A stretch of DNA of 64,000 nucleotides from Ophiobolus disseminans (Eukaryota > Ascomycota > Dothideomycetes > Pleosporales > Phaeosphaeriaceae): assembly GCA_010093685.1 (NCBI GenBank), contig MU006234.1:363668-427667 (forward strand). The letters are read 5' to 3'. The position numbers and the translations under genes are program-made. Shown one piece after another: positions 1 to 9,572 of this stretch (position 1 is its first letter; the number at the start of each line of letters is the position of its first letter). Under the pieces are notes generated by a model. It worked only from the letters and a program-made list of their open reading frames with translations, was not told the DNA's origin and did not search any database.

Positions 1-676
1 GAGCCATCCATTGCGCGCAAAGGACGGAGAGTTGCAACGCATAAACACGGAGTGTTGATACGTTAGCTCAGGAAACGTGAGGCCGTCTCTGTGTTTTGTA
101 TACAGTCGTGCTTATTCCTGTAATAAATATATTTTTACACATGTTTGGTCATTCCCATTTTGTTAACTTCGTGTATCTTCGAGCGTAACGCGCTGCGTGT
201 GAAGTAATTTTCGTCTACCATTGTTCTCCGGAGTTGGCGGAAGCCATAAAGTTGGTTCTCTCCTGTTCTTTTTTCATCCATCGACGTACCAGAAATACCT
301 ACTTGTCGCGCATAAGTTAGCAAAGTGAAGACTATTGCTCTCTATGATACTGCCACGGCTTCTTGCGTTTCGTCGAGGCCTAGAACAAGTCAGACTTTGT
401 GAAGTCATGATACGATCTCACACATACTTTCGTACCGTTTTAGAAGTTCAGTCTTCGGTTTCCAGTATCTTGATTGAAAGCTCCGATATCCGTCCCTTCA
501 CAATGTCGGCGTTCCGTCCAGACACATCACGTGCATGCTCGTTCACTCATTCTGACATGCCGCGTATCTACACAGTGACTACCATCTTCCATATAAATGC
601 ACCTTCGCTCCTGTTCCGGAGTTCCTAATCATCACTGCAACTGATAACAACCCCAGTCACAACTCTTCCTCAAGCC
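1..676. other. No gene seen at the left edge
   Basis: Only short open frames without protein-like composition occur here. The stretch just before the first gene probably holds its promoter and 5' leader. I see no clear TATA box and no repeat. Confidence 0.5.
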
Positions 677-1804
677 ATGACCAACCAATACACCGATCAG
701 TCTGTCTTCAATCAGATGTTCGACGAAGTAGCTGAGTCACGGCACGATATGGCTGCTGATCATCAGGCTGAACAAGAGCCTCGATTCTCTCCTTTCGGCC
801 CACAATCCGCTGGCCGTCACGTCGGCCATCCGCAGGTCACGCGTGATCGGCAAACTTTCACGTATCCTGGCTATGCTTCTGCTCATCGGGATCACCAGCA
901 GTCTGATGTAGCTTCTCTCTTGCAGCATCCTCAGTCAGTTCGCAGTATGTCCGAGGGCAGCAGACTGATGTACTTCGGTGCTGAACATGATGGCATACCT
1001 GCGAACGAGGCAATCACGTATCAAAATCCCTCGCATCAATGTGATGACGATTTTGGCGTGAATCATATTGGTCAGCTCATACTGGACCTTGGTCAGACCT
1101 CAAATGATCAACACGTAGCTCTGGAAGTCCCATTGCAGGACTCCGAACACAATGTTCCATTGGCGCCGCTCCTACAGTTGCAGCAGCAGCAGCATACCGC
1201 GCCACCACCCATGTGCCCATCAAATGGCCTTCATTACACGTCTTTTGCAGAAGCCGTTGCAGACATCTCGCCCCAATCCTGGCGCAACCCATTGTTGGAT
1301 CCCAGCATTCCAAACACCGACGTCCAGCGCCAAGTATATGTTCTCAAACTCCTCAACGCCATCAACAACACCGCAAACGTCTACGACAAACGAAACCTGA
1401 ACTTCCAGAAGCGTTGGGTATCGCCCATCTCCGGGCCCTCGTTCTACTACTCCCCCACGGACAAGGAATTCGTCGCATGCGACATCCTCGCGCTCGCTGA
1501 AAAGCTGCATCGGGACGGCCCTTCCGCTTTGATATCATTCGACCCGGTGTTTTGGCACAACGCTATCAAGACGCGCGAATTGACGTTCTCGCAGCGAATC
1601 GATAAGATTGTTGAGCTGCTTGCGTTTTCGAAAGCGCGATGTGAGAAGGTGTTGGCTGGGACGAGCTTGCAGGCTGTTGTTGCGCATCCGATGTATCTGC
1701 TGCGTATGACTAAGTTTAATGGCACACAGAATGAGAAGCGGCAGCAGATTTTGAAGGCTGGACGCGAGGCGAAGAAGTTGGCTAATGAGGACGTAGAAAC
1801 TTAA
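677..1804 (+). CDS. Unrecognised protein with a C-terminal helical domain shared with the 39.7-42.0 kb gene
   Basis: Intronless 375-residue frame that I cannot assign to a named family. The first 200 residues are Gln/His/Pro-rich and look disordered, including a Gln run near residue 172. Residues about 202-345 look folded and helical. They align by eye with residues about 373-515 of the Gln-rich protein encoded at 39691-41988: a Trp-Arg start, a Thr-Asp pair, a Lys-Arg-aromatic step, and a Thr-Phe-(Ala/Ser)-Gln-Arg-Ile motif (LTFSQRI here, FTFAQRI there). There is no signal peptide or membrane segment. The low-complexity head with a basic tail (GREAKKLANED) suggests a nuclear protein, which is inference only. 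The start is the first ATG of the frame. Confidence 0.75.
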   Translation: MTNQYTDQSVFNQMFDEVAESRHDMAADHQAEQEPRFSPFGPQSAGRHVGHPQVTRDRQTFTYPGYASAHRDHQQSDVASLLQHPQSVRSMSEGSRLMYFGAEHDGIPANEAITYQNPSHQCDDDFGVNHIGQLILDLGQTSNDQHVALEVPLQDSEHNVPLAPLLQLQQQQHTAPPPMCPSNGLHYTSFAEAVADISPQSWRNPLLDPSIPNTDVQRQVYVLKLLNAINNTANVYDKRNLNFQKRWVSPISGPSFYYSPTDKEFVACDILALAEKLHRDGPSALISFDPVFWHNAIKTRELTFSQRIDKIVELLAFSKARCEKVLAGTSLQAVVAHPMYLLRMTKFNGTQNEKRQQILKAGREAKKLANEDVET

Positions 1805-1975
1805 ACTAGCACTTAGTAAGACTGCGGCATAGTTGAGAGTGTGCCGTACGCTGTACGGCATGGCTGGAGCAAAAAATGTATGGATCAACCAACCAAATGA
1901 GAATCAGACATTCATCGATAGGAGCTTTGCGTATGTGATTGTCACTTTTCATATCTATTGCCTCCCAACACATCT

Positions 1976-2245
1976 CTAAGTGTCAGCCGCTGTCTTGTGA
2001 GTCCTAACCGTCAATTTGGAATGAGCGAACGACAGCCCATATATCGTCGAAGTGGAAATCAGCCTACATCTGCATATGGGACATGAAACTAGTGGATTCG
2101 CTACTGCGCAGCGCACATGAAACCAATAATGGCATTCAAGAAGCGTTATTTGCTCTGCTTCGTTGGACTCCAAGCAGATCCGGCACGTGCCTCCGTAGCT
2201 GAAAGCCCAATGATTTTCATTCGCTGATGGTCCGGAATCATACAT
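1976..2245 (-). CDS. Small RING-like zinc-finger protein
   Basis: An 89-residue frame dominated by one RING-type finger. CRIC supplies the first two ligands, then comes a segment reading CHYWFHVRC, then CPIC supplies the last pair. In classical RING-H2 fingers the middle motif is C-x-H-x-F-H-x2-C. Here the first His sits one position early, and Tyr occupies the usual slot. This could be a slightly divergent E3-ligase-type finger or a degenerate one. The frame stays open for about 60 nt upstream of the chosen ATG, so a 5' exon may be missing from this model. RING fingers usually recruit E2 enzymes for ubiquitin transfer. The next gene on the right carries a ubiquitin-like domain, but a functional link between the two is speculation. 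Confidence 0.5.
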   Translation of the reverse strand: MYDSGPSANENHWAFSYGGTCRICLESNEAEQITLLECHYWFHVRCAVANPLVSCPICRCRLISTSTIYGLSFAHSKLTVRTHKTAADT

Positions 2246-2636
2246 CACATCCAGAACTGTCCTTTGACCTGAATCATCCGTGACAGCCCACTCTTGTAGA
2301 GGTCATGCTTGAAGCTGTCTGCGTGCATCTCGCAATCATGCACGTTACATGAAACATAATAGGCGCCAGGCGCAAACATCCCATCGTTTCCGGTTACGTA
2401 GGATTTGGAGTATCCCAGATCTTGTGACTATCTTCCAGCGTTCCCCACCAGCTACTCGAGACTTCAAATCGCTCGATATGCCTTGATTTTGGTGACTTGG
2501 TGGCAAGCTCGGAATGACGTTCAGGTGGCTTTGAAATTGACGTGAATGTGGTGCTGCCATTCACATTTCCGAAGGGGTGATGCTTGACCCTTTTCATAGT
2601 GGAGAGAAGTCTTATACGCTTGAACTCCCGGAAATC

Positions 2637-3635
2637 TCATTCACCCTCTCGATCGTCTGGTGCAGTTCTTTTCCTTCCTACGGTAAGTGGCCCACTTAAT
2701 TGCAGTCCATGATCTGACCTCCCGAATTGCGGTGTCCTCTTCCATGGTTGGGGGAGAGGTGTTTGCGGAGGAGGCTCAACATCCTCAATGACTATGATCC
2801 TGCGAAACCACATGAAGCATGACTCGCAGTGTAAATCAGCATCAGTAGAGTTCGCAGACGGTGCTTGTCATCCAGGGCATGTGGTGTTGTTGGTTGCAGA
2901 GTCTTCCGATACATCGCTTCGGAATATGAGGTTCATCTCGACTCGCTGGCCAGGGAGGAATGCGCGCTGCCAAGATCGTGATTGCTCGATTTCCCTTCCC
3001 GTCGCCCTGTCTTGCAATCCATATTTCTTGTGCTCAATCTTGTCAAGACCTTGCAGATCGCGGAATCGAATCTCGAGAACTGCATGGAAGGCGTCCCATG
3101 ACGTGACGAACTGAAGATGAACAGGCGCGATCCGGCCAATCGGATCTTCCAAAATGAATGGTTCTTCTATGAGTCCTCGTTCCAGTCGACTTGGTAACAG
3201 CTTTTGAATGTTAAGCACTGCATGATAAGTTGCTACGTTCATGGCAATTGCTCGGGTTACCAATCCTTTGAGCTCAGATCCAAGTTGACGGAGCCAGTCC
3301 ATACGAAGAGCGTCCGTCACTTTCCCCAATACTGCATTGCCCGCGCTGATTGCTCGATTTGTATCTCCAATCCGATTGCGAATATCATATAGCACTGCAT
3401 TTTGAGACGAATTGAAGGATTTGTTTGCTCGCTTGGCATCGTCGAAGTGGTCGCGCATGTCCCTTTCGTTCATAGTTATCAGAGTGCTGTAGCATTATTA
3501 GCATGAACCATTAAATGGAGATAGTAGTACTTACACACTTGCAGTGACCAATAACATTTGCAAGCTCGAACTAGTTCCAGTGATCTCTGCCCGGAACTGC
3601 TCGAGCGCTTCCTTTTCGCCAATCCGCCAACGGAG
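2637..3635 (-). pseudogene. Fungal ULD_2-type ubiquitin-like domain protein with an in-frame TGA in its zinc ribbon
   Basis: The body lies at 2868-3486, preceded by an intron at 3487-3534 with a GTAAGT donor, a GCTAAT branch point and a CTACAG acceptor. The upstream exon (3535 to about 3635) has the helix-rich composition of this family's N-terminal region. The first exon was not resolved. The core around FVTSWDAFHAVLEIRF and the following FLPGQRVEMNLIF match the ubiquitin-like domain common in fungal STAND/NLR-related and stand-alone proteins (ULD_2, from memory of the family). The frame then reads CPG and a TGA at 2868-2870. The same frame continues open for 76 more codons to 2637, and those codons include CESCFMWFRRI, which looks like the second half of the family's C-terminal CxxC...CxxC ribbon. 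The TGA thus sits exactly where the second Cys is expected. It may be a truncated allele, a pseudogene or a readthrough case. Confidence 0.6.
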
Positions 3636-3985
3636 GCTGTGGTGAGGTATACGGGCGGTGCGATGGACTGTGGGCGGCGTACAGCAGTACAAATGATATT
3701 GAGAAGCAAAAGTTTGTTTGCAATTGTTCGCGCGATGAAAGGGGCTGAATACCACAACAAGAGCGCATGCTCCACAATAGGAACGCACGCTCCATCATGA
3801 CAATAGCAAAAACACAAACGTATGTTTCACTTTCACTCGATGAAAAGTCGAACGAAGGCTCGAGCATCGTCCCCAAAAGCTCGACTGCCACGCCGACATC
3901 GAACACCTCTCAAAAATTGGTGTAAGCCAACATTCTTGATCCCAATCGCGATGATCGCGGGGGCAAAGCATTTCTCGTGGCACCT

Positions 3986-5919
3986 TCAGGCCTTTCCTTC
4001 AGCCTCATAGTTCAGAGTCGCTGCATCCCTCACCCTCAGCCTTCTAATCAGATGATCATGCTTCACCGCACCTACTGCACCCGTCTCAATCGTTACGTTC
4101 CCGGCATCATCATGCGTGCGATCCCACTCCTCAACCTCTGCATTCTTGACCTTTGTCAACCTGTGCGTGACACTGCCGTCCTGTTCACTGACTAACGTCT
4201 CGGTGCGGATCTGGTATTTGCCCCACTTCGGGAGAAGCTTGATCCAGAAAACATAGTACAGTCCCATAGCAACAAAAAGCCCGATGCCGACCACACAGTA
4301 TGTTGCGTACCAGAAGCTGACGTCGGATTGCTCAGGTGGATACCAGGGCATGATGAGGATGAAGAGGCATACTGCTGCCGATAAAATGAGGGCCGAGTGC
4401 CATGCTTGGAAAGGAGGCGGTGGGAGACCAGCTTTCTTGCGTTGATGGCGAAGCCAGTATACACCAATTACCATGAGGAAGATGTACAGATTGTCTGGGT
4501 ACGAGCGCAAATCCACCAGGAAGTCGAACGCGTCGCCGAAGGGAAGTGCCAGGATCACAATGCACGTCAGCCCCCACTTCAGTAATATGGGAGCACAAGG
4601 AGTGCCGAAAGGGCGTGTGGAGGCCCAGACGTGGGGCCAGGGTATCATGCCTTGTCGTGCGCACTCACGGACTTGGCGGGTTGCACCGATGATAACGGCC
4701 ATGATGTTTCCAGCTGCTGAAACTGCAATGAGAGCTGGGAGACCACGGGCGTGCTTGTCGCCAAAGACAGCTTCGAAGAAGAGGGCTGCGGCAAGTTCGC
4801 CAGATTCGCGAATTTCGGCTGCAGGGACAGCGGCGAAGTAGGCAACATTTGCTAGGACATACAGGATAAAAACTATTATCAGAGAAATAGGAGTGACTCT
4901 TTTCAACGAGTGGAAAGGGTTCTAGGAGACAGATTAGTGACTAAAGTGTGCGCAGTGAACGACAACGTACCCTGATCTCGTTGACGACGTTGAACGCATT
5001 GGCGTATCCCTGGTATGCAAAGTTGATGCTGACCAATGCATTGACAATGTCGTTGCCATTATTCGTTATGCCATCGAAGGAGTTCTGGAAGTTTTGCCTA
5101 GGGTTCTTGACTCTCGTCCCGCCACCCAAGACCGCAAACCCAGTAAACACGATGAACAACAGAATGATGAGCTTAACAGCTGAGATCAGGTTCATGAGTC
5201 GCATTGACCATTTTGTGGAGATCAAACACAAGAAGGCGAGAAAAGTGTAGGATGCCAGGGCGAGTCCCTTATTTGCCCATTCGCTGGCTTGGTAGCCGGC
5301 AGCGCGGTAGATGTACCGAGCTAGAACGACCGCGTTACTGCTGGAAAAGGAGAAGGCGACGGTGAAAAATGCGTAAGTGACTGGAAAAAAGAATGCAGGT
5401 CTCGGATAGGCTTGCTCCAGATACGCAACCTGACCACCTGAACGGTTAGGAAACATTGAAGCATACTCGAGATAGATGGCGAGGGAAGCTATCAATCAGT
5501 AAGCATCATGTTGCGAAATTGACTCTGGGCGAAATCTTGCCTGCAGCGATGATGAAGCCGAAGACCCAGTATAGAATGCTCAGTCCTACACTGTCTAGTG
5601 CTCGCAAAATCGACCCCGCTTGTGTGCAACGTCAGTATATTCCTTCGCATCGCGGTGTTTCATACTTACGTGTACTAAAGACACCGGTTCCCACCATCTG
5701 ACTGACATTGAGGAACAAAATGCCAGCCCAACCAACGTGGTAGCCTAGGGGCGACACTTGCTCGACGGGCGCTCCATTACCATCCTGATACACCGGTACT
5801 CCATTGACATACACCTGCTCGCTAATCTGGGAATTCTTCTCCTTGACGACCGACGCGTCGATCGTATCATCCGAATCGTTGCCCCAAAAGAGCTTCTTGA
5901 CGTGCGCGATCGTCGCCAT
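3986..5919 (-). CDS. Amino acid permease of the LAT/methionine permease (Mup) type
   Basis: Exons are 5670-5919, 5541-5618, 4971-5488 and 3986-4921, which together give 593 residues in an unbroken frame. The protein is a plasma-membrane amino acid/proton symporter of the APC superfamily. Its N-terminal tail is followed by about twelve hydrophobic segments. The first carries the substrate-site motif GTGVFSTPGSIL (Gly-rich, helix 1). Later marks are the NEIRNPFHSLKR loop and RQGMIPW. Overall layout resembles fungal high-affinity methionine permeases (Mup1/Mup3) more than the YAT family. Substrate assignment to methionine is inference. Intron 2 (5489-5540) starts with GC rather than GT, and no nearby GT keeps the frame. 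The cytosolic C-terminal tail of about 80 residues is charged. The start is the ATG just before MATIAHVKK. Confidence 0.9.
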
Positions 5920-7163
5920 AGTAAAAGAGCCCACAATGTGAGCAAGGAGACGAATACTGGGTGGGTGGCACAGGACCGTGAAGATATCTGTAAAGATAAG
6001 TGCGTTTACACATACTATATGAACACTCAAGATTGCGGACCCAGGAGAATGGTTCGGACAGGGTATGGATACATGCAACTTTTGCCCAGTCTGGCGTCAT
6101 CGGTCAACGAGCGACTTAGACACTTGTTAGGCCAATGATCGACCGCGTGCCAATCCTTGCTAACAAATATGTGTTCGAATTGGAAGGTGCAAAGACGGCG
6201 TTCCACAACTAATATGGTGGCCAGAAAACGTAATGTTCGGGCAAACTGGTTACGAGTTCGTGAGGAGAACCACTAAATCTGGCATTTCAGCATCCTTGGA
6301 AAGAGCCTCGTGCGAAATCCAACATAGCATCATGACATAGCACATTGCTTGTCGTTGCGCTGATGAACACGTTGGACCTTCGTTTCGCAAAGCTGAAGCG
6401 CAGGTGGCAATCTTGTGAACAGAGTACCAGATCGTTCACTGAACGTGTGTCCTCGATGCCCACGTATTGAGATTTTAGTTAAGTTCATACCCTCACCATC
6501 TGGGACGGTCGCCTGATTAGATTTTCAGCGCTTTTGTTGTAGGGGTATTGAGCCTATGATTCCGCTATGTAGACAACGTTGCGTTAGCCACTACCTCTTC
6601 ATCCAACTAGCAGTCTGCAACGTTTTATATGCGCAAGGAGGGTTCCGCATTGCAACGAGACGTGTTATGGTGACAGCGGTTAGGTTCGCAGGGCCGATTA
6701 CGGACGACGTGAGGTAAATCGTGCGAGCGCGCTGAAGCGGAGCTACTGGTCCTGTTGTGCCGAGTTGTGGGAGTCAGATACTCCAAGCCTGAAAAGGTCT
6801 CCACTAAACCGCAGTTGTGACATGGAGGCCAGAGAATTAATAAGATAAGCCACTTATTAGCTCTGGTTGAAGGTCACCTCGAGGCGGAAGTGGATGGTGT
6901 TGGGTGTAATTTTAGGTCCGAGCGCCCATAACTTGAGTTCGTCTCATCTCACACCAAACTACTCCGTACCTCGGAACAAGTACCCCTCAAACAACGACAC
7001 TAACGAGTCGGATCTTTTGATCAACGCACTAACAAAATAGCACTAACGTCGATAGTTGCGATACAATGTCTTCCTCGGCTCCGAAGCTGCTGTCTTCTCT
7101 CGCAATATTTCGCGCTGCTTGTAGCTGCAAATGCGCCCCTGACACAACCGCCGTCCTACCGTG
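5920..7163. other. Divergent intergenic region
   Basis: This stretch lies between the permease, transcribed leftward, and the thioesterase, transcribed rightward, so it must hold both promoters. I found no coding frame with protein-like composition, no RNA gene and no strong repeat. A pyrimidine/purine-mixed leader precedes the thioesterase start. Confidence 0.5.
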
Positions 7164-7862
7164 ATGAGCCCTCCGCGAACCACTCATAACAGAGTCGAGT
7201 ATCTCGAAGACTTCACCGCTCACGAATGGTGCAATGCGCTTCTTTCCGATCCCTCTGTGACACATATCTCGAAGCGCCAGATACCAGAGAATCGAGAAGG
7301 CATCTCGAATACCTTCTTTACGTGCACACTCTTCACCGATGGAGCACTGCGCGCCTTCCTCTCGCTATACAAGCCTGGCAAGGGCCATAGAAGAGAGGCA
7401 GGAGAAGAAGTATTCACTGGGAACGCCCTGCTTCACGAGGTCCTGACAATAAGCAATCCTGAAGCGGAGGCAAGACGGCAGAATGCGAAGGAGGAGAAGA
7501 CATACGATGCAGATGACCCCGATGCACCGGAGGCCATGATACTGGTGTCCCTGGGAGGTGAGGTTGATGGAGGAGTACGGCGTCTGCACGGCGGGGTGAC
7601 AGCGACGTTGCTGGATCAGGTCATGGGTACACTCATATCCAATGTCTACCAGCATACGTGCGCGACGGCGGATTTGAACGTCAAGTACAAGCAAGCAGTC
7701 GCGACGCCCTGCATACTGCTTGTGAGAGCGAAACTAGTGAAGGAGAAAGGTAGATGGATTGAGACGAAGGGTTGGGTGGAGGATGGACACGGGAACGTGT
7801 TTGCAGAAGGCTCTGGCTCTTTTGTCATGAGCAAGGTCGGTGGTGGAGGAGCGAAGATATAG
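7164..7862 (+). CDS. Hotdog-fold thioesterase (4HBT/PaaI-like)
   Basis: Intronless 232-residue protein. The hallmark is LHGGVTATLLDQVMG around His142, which matches the HGG-x-x-(A/S)-x-x-D motif at the catalytic helix of PaaI-like acyl-CoA thioesterases. It is followed by beta strands of the form ATADLNVKYKQAV and GSGSFVM at the end, typical of the hotdog sheet. The roughly 80-residue N-terminal part is longer than in bacterial PaaI and is usual for fungal members. The expected reaction is hydrolysis of an acyl-CoA or a related thioester; the substrate is unknown. No mitochondrial presequence or peroxisomal tail is obvious, since the C-terminus ends GGGGAKI. I chose the first ATG, which follows an in-frame GTG. 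Confidence 0.85.
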   Translation: MSPPRTTHNRVEYLEDFTAHEWCNALLSDPSVTHISKRQIPENREGISNTFFTCTLFTDGALRAFLSLYKPGKGHRREAGEEVFTGNALLHEVLTISNPEAEARRQNAKEEKTYDADDPDAPEAMILVSLGGEVDGGVRRLHGGVTATLLDQVMGTLISNVYQHTCATADLNVKYKQAVATPCILLVRAKLVKEKGRWIETKGWVEDGHGNVFAEGSGSFVMSKVGGGGAKI

Positions 7863-8053
7863 CATCAAGCAATGCTCTCGCTACACTTTCCAGGCTCATC
7901 CAGAAAATGAAGTCCTGTCGCATCGTCATTGGTGGCTGTTGATTTTGAGAATTGTAGAGTCGTAGAGTCATCGGAATTCGTACTCGAGGACTCAGCGCCC
8001 TGCGCAACATGAAAAGCGGAGTCATCACGCCTTCAGTCAGAGTCATCAAATAC

Positions 8054-8060
8054 TATAAAA
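8054..8060 (+). promoter_or_regulatory. TATA box
   Basis: TATAAAA about 150 nt upstream of the start of the 67-residue charged protein. It is a good consensus match and lies in the expected place for its promoter. Confidence 0.5.
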
Positions 8061-8203
8061 TGATCAGCATCTTACAACTCTCCTCCGAAAACTCGTTCTC
8101 TCGACAAACAGCAATACCGTCACATCCCAGATATACTATACAACCCGATCTCAGTGCAGCCTATCAAACGGCCCATATCACCTTTTCCCTGTATCACACC
8201 ACT

Positions 8204-8407
8204 ATGAGTAAGCCTGGTGAAAGTGAGGCTGATGCAGCTAAGAAGAACAGACGTGTCAGATTCGCCGAATCAGAAAACAATAGCAAGGAAGATGGAAATA
8301 AGATGGGTTCAAACATGAACGTGAAGCAGGGAGATAGGAAACCCACACCTGGAGAGCCACGATTGGTAGATGACAAGTCGACCAAGGATAGCGACAAGAA
8401 AACATGA
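8204..8407 (+). CDS. Small highly charged protein of unknown function
   Basis: A 67-residue frame rich in Lys, Asp, Glu, Asn and Ser, with no hydrophobic segment, so probably disordered and intracellular. A short motif RRVRFAESEN stands out near residue 22. The tail ends STKDSDKKT, which resembles the STKDSKGKES tail of the 103-residue protein at 13280-13591. Support for its being real: a TATA box about 150 nt upstream, an A at -3 before the ATG and an even charged composition. No family was recognised. It may be lineage specific. Confidence 0.5.
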   Translation: MSKPGESEADAAKKNRRVRFAESENNSKEDGNKMGSNMNVKQGDRKPTPGEPRLVDDKSTKDSDKKT

Positions 8408-8924
8408 TTGAGAATGTGTGTTGGGAAGCGGTGTGGCAATGTACTCGTGACTTTCAAATAAGGTTATAAATTTACTTACAATGAGATGCCTGAAGAACGC
8501 TGAGCTACGCCACATTAAAAAGCGGAACATCTTGCATGACGCCGCTATATAACATACCTTTGCATTTGGGTTCCTGGCCGTGTAATGGTTTTCGCAGAGC
8601 GCATCTCTGTTTTTTGTTTTATTGTCACCGCAAGTCAAAATTCTACGAGACCGATATATGCGTGGAAGGGTCTGGATCGACGTTCCCAACATTGCTGCAC
8701 GCATCGTGGCTATCTAGCAACGACCTAATAGTTTCTAATATTGCCAGAATCGGGGCCTCTATACTACACGTAACCTGCGTCTGACTATCACACGCATATG
8801 AATCATGAGAAGGCGTTATTTTAAACGTACCTGGGACGTATAAGACATGCGGGTGATGGACTGTTTAGCCCGTGTTGCCGTGACTTGGTTCTATGAGTGA
8901 GCGTACCACTGTGAGTCTAACACC

Positions 8925-8932
8925 TATATAAG
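8925..8932 (+). promoter_or_regulatory. TATA box
   Basis: TATATAAG about 125-155 nt upstream of the two candidate starts of the next small gene. Confidence 0.5.
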
Positions 8933-9050
8933 AGCACTTCCGATCTTGCCAGAAGGTTTATTAACTACTCTCATATCTTCTACTATGCGGGAGACTACAT
9001 CAATAAAATAGTCGCAGGCAGTCAAGAACCCATACCCTCTTCGTTTGACT

Positions 9051-9405
9051 ATGGCCGCGGAGTACACTAAAGAACTTCATGCCTCTCCCAAATGTGAAGC
9101 AGTCGATAGCACGGAAGGCGTCAAATACTCTGCAAGCAATGAGAGTACTCACGAGAAAAAATGGGCATCGCGAACGTACCCCCATACTCGAAATTACCTT
9201 AGCGCCATCCAGTGGTGGAGGAGAAGCGTCTGCCGGGGACGAAGTGAAGTCCACCGTTGGGAACATCGTCAGGACTGTTCGAAATATCAAGAAGATTATA
9301 TACTTAGCAACGCCCGAGACAAACAATGAGGGGAGAGCTGCGATCAAGCATGCAGAGGGTGTGAAGGCTGCGAGCAAGCCTAAAGATGATGTGAAAGCTG
9401 CTTAA
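9051..9405 (+). CDS. Small protein-coding locus, reading frame uncertain
   Basis: Two overlapping frames are open. One runs 9051-9329 (92 residues) and starts at an ATG in excellent context (A at -3, G at +4). The other runs 9079-9405 (108 residues) from a poor-context ATG but has more protein-like composition in its second half, including EVKSTVGNIVRTVRNIKK and an Ala/Lys/Asp-rich tail. A splice joining the first half of frame one to the second half of frame two would need an intron of only 37 nt, so I do not assert it. The upstream TATA box argues that some transcript starts here. No family recognised. It could equally be a recently broken gene. Confidence 0.35.
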
Positions 9406-9572
9406 AGCGATAATGGGGGCAAGTAGTATGCTCTGTACATCGAATGTAATTACTGTCTATAAGTTCATCCAGTTGCGAGCTTTATCTACACATGGATCAC
9501 GTCAGAAGAGCCTGTTGTACTAAACAGTATACATAGTTCAAATGTAGTGTCTTTATTAGCCAGCTAATATCG

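Noticed and set aside
335..628. 97-codon plus-strand frame before the first gene
   Set aside because: No domain, no start context, composition like non-coding sequence.
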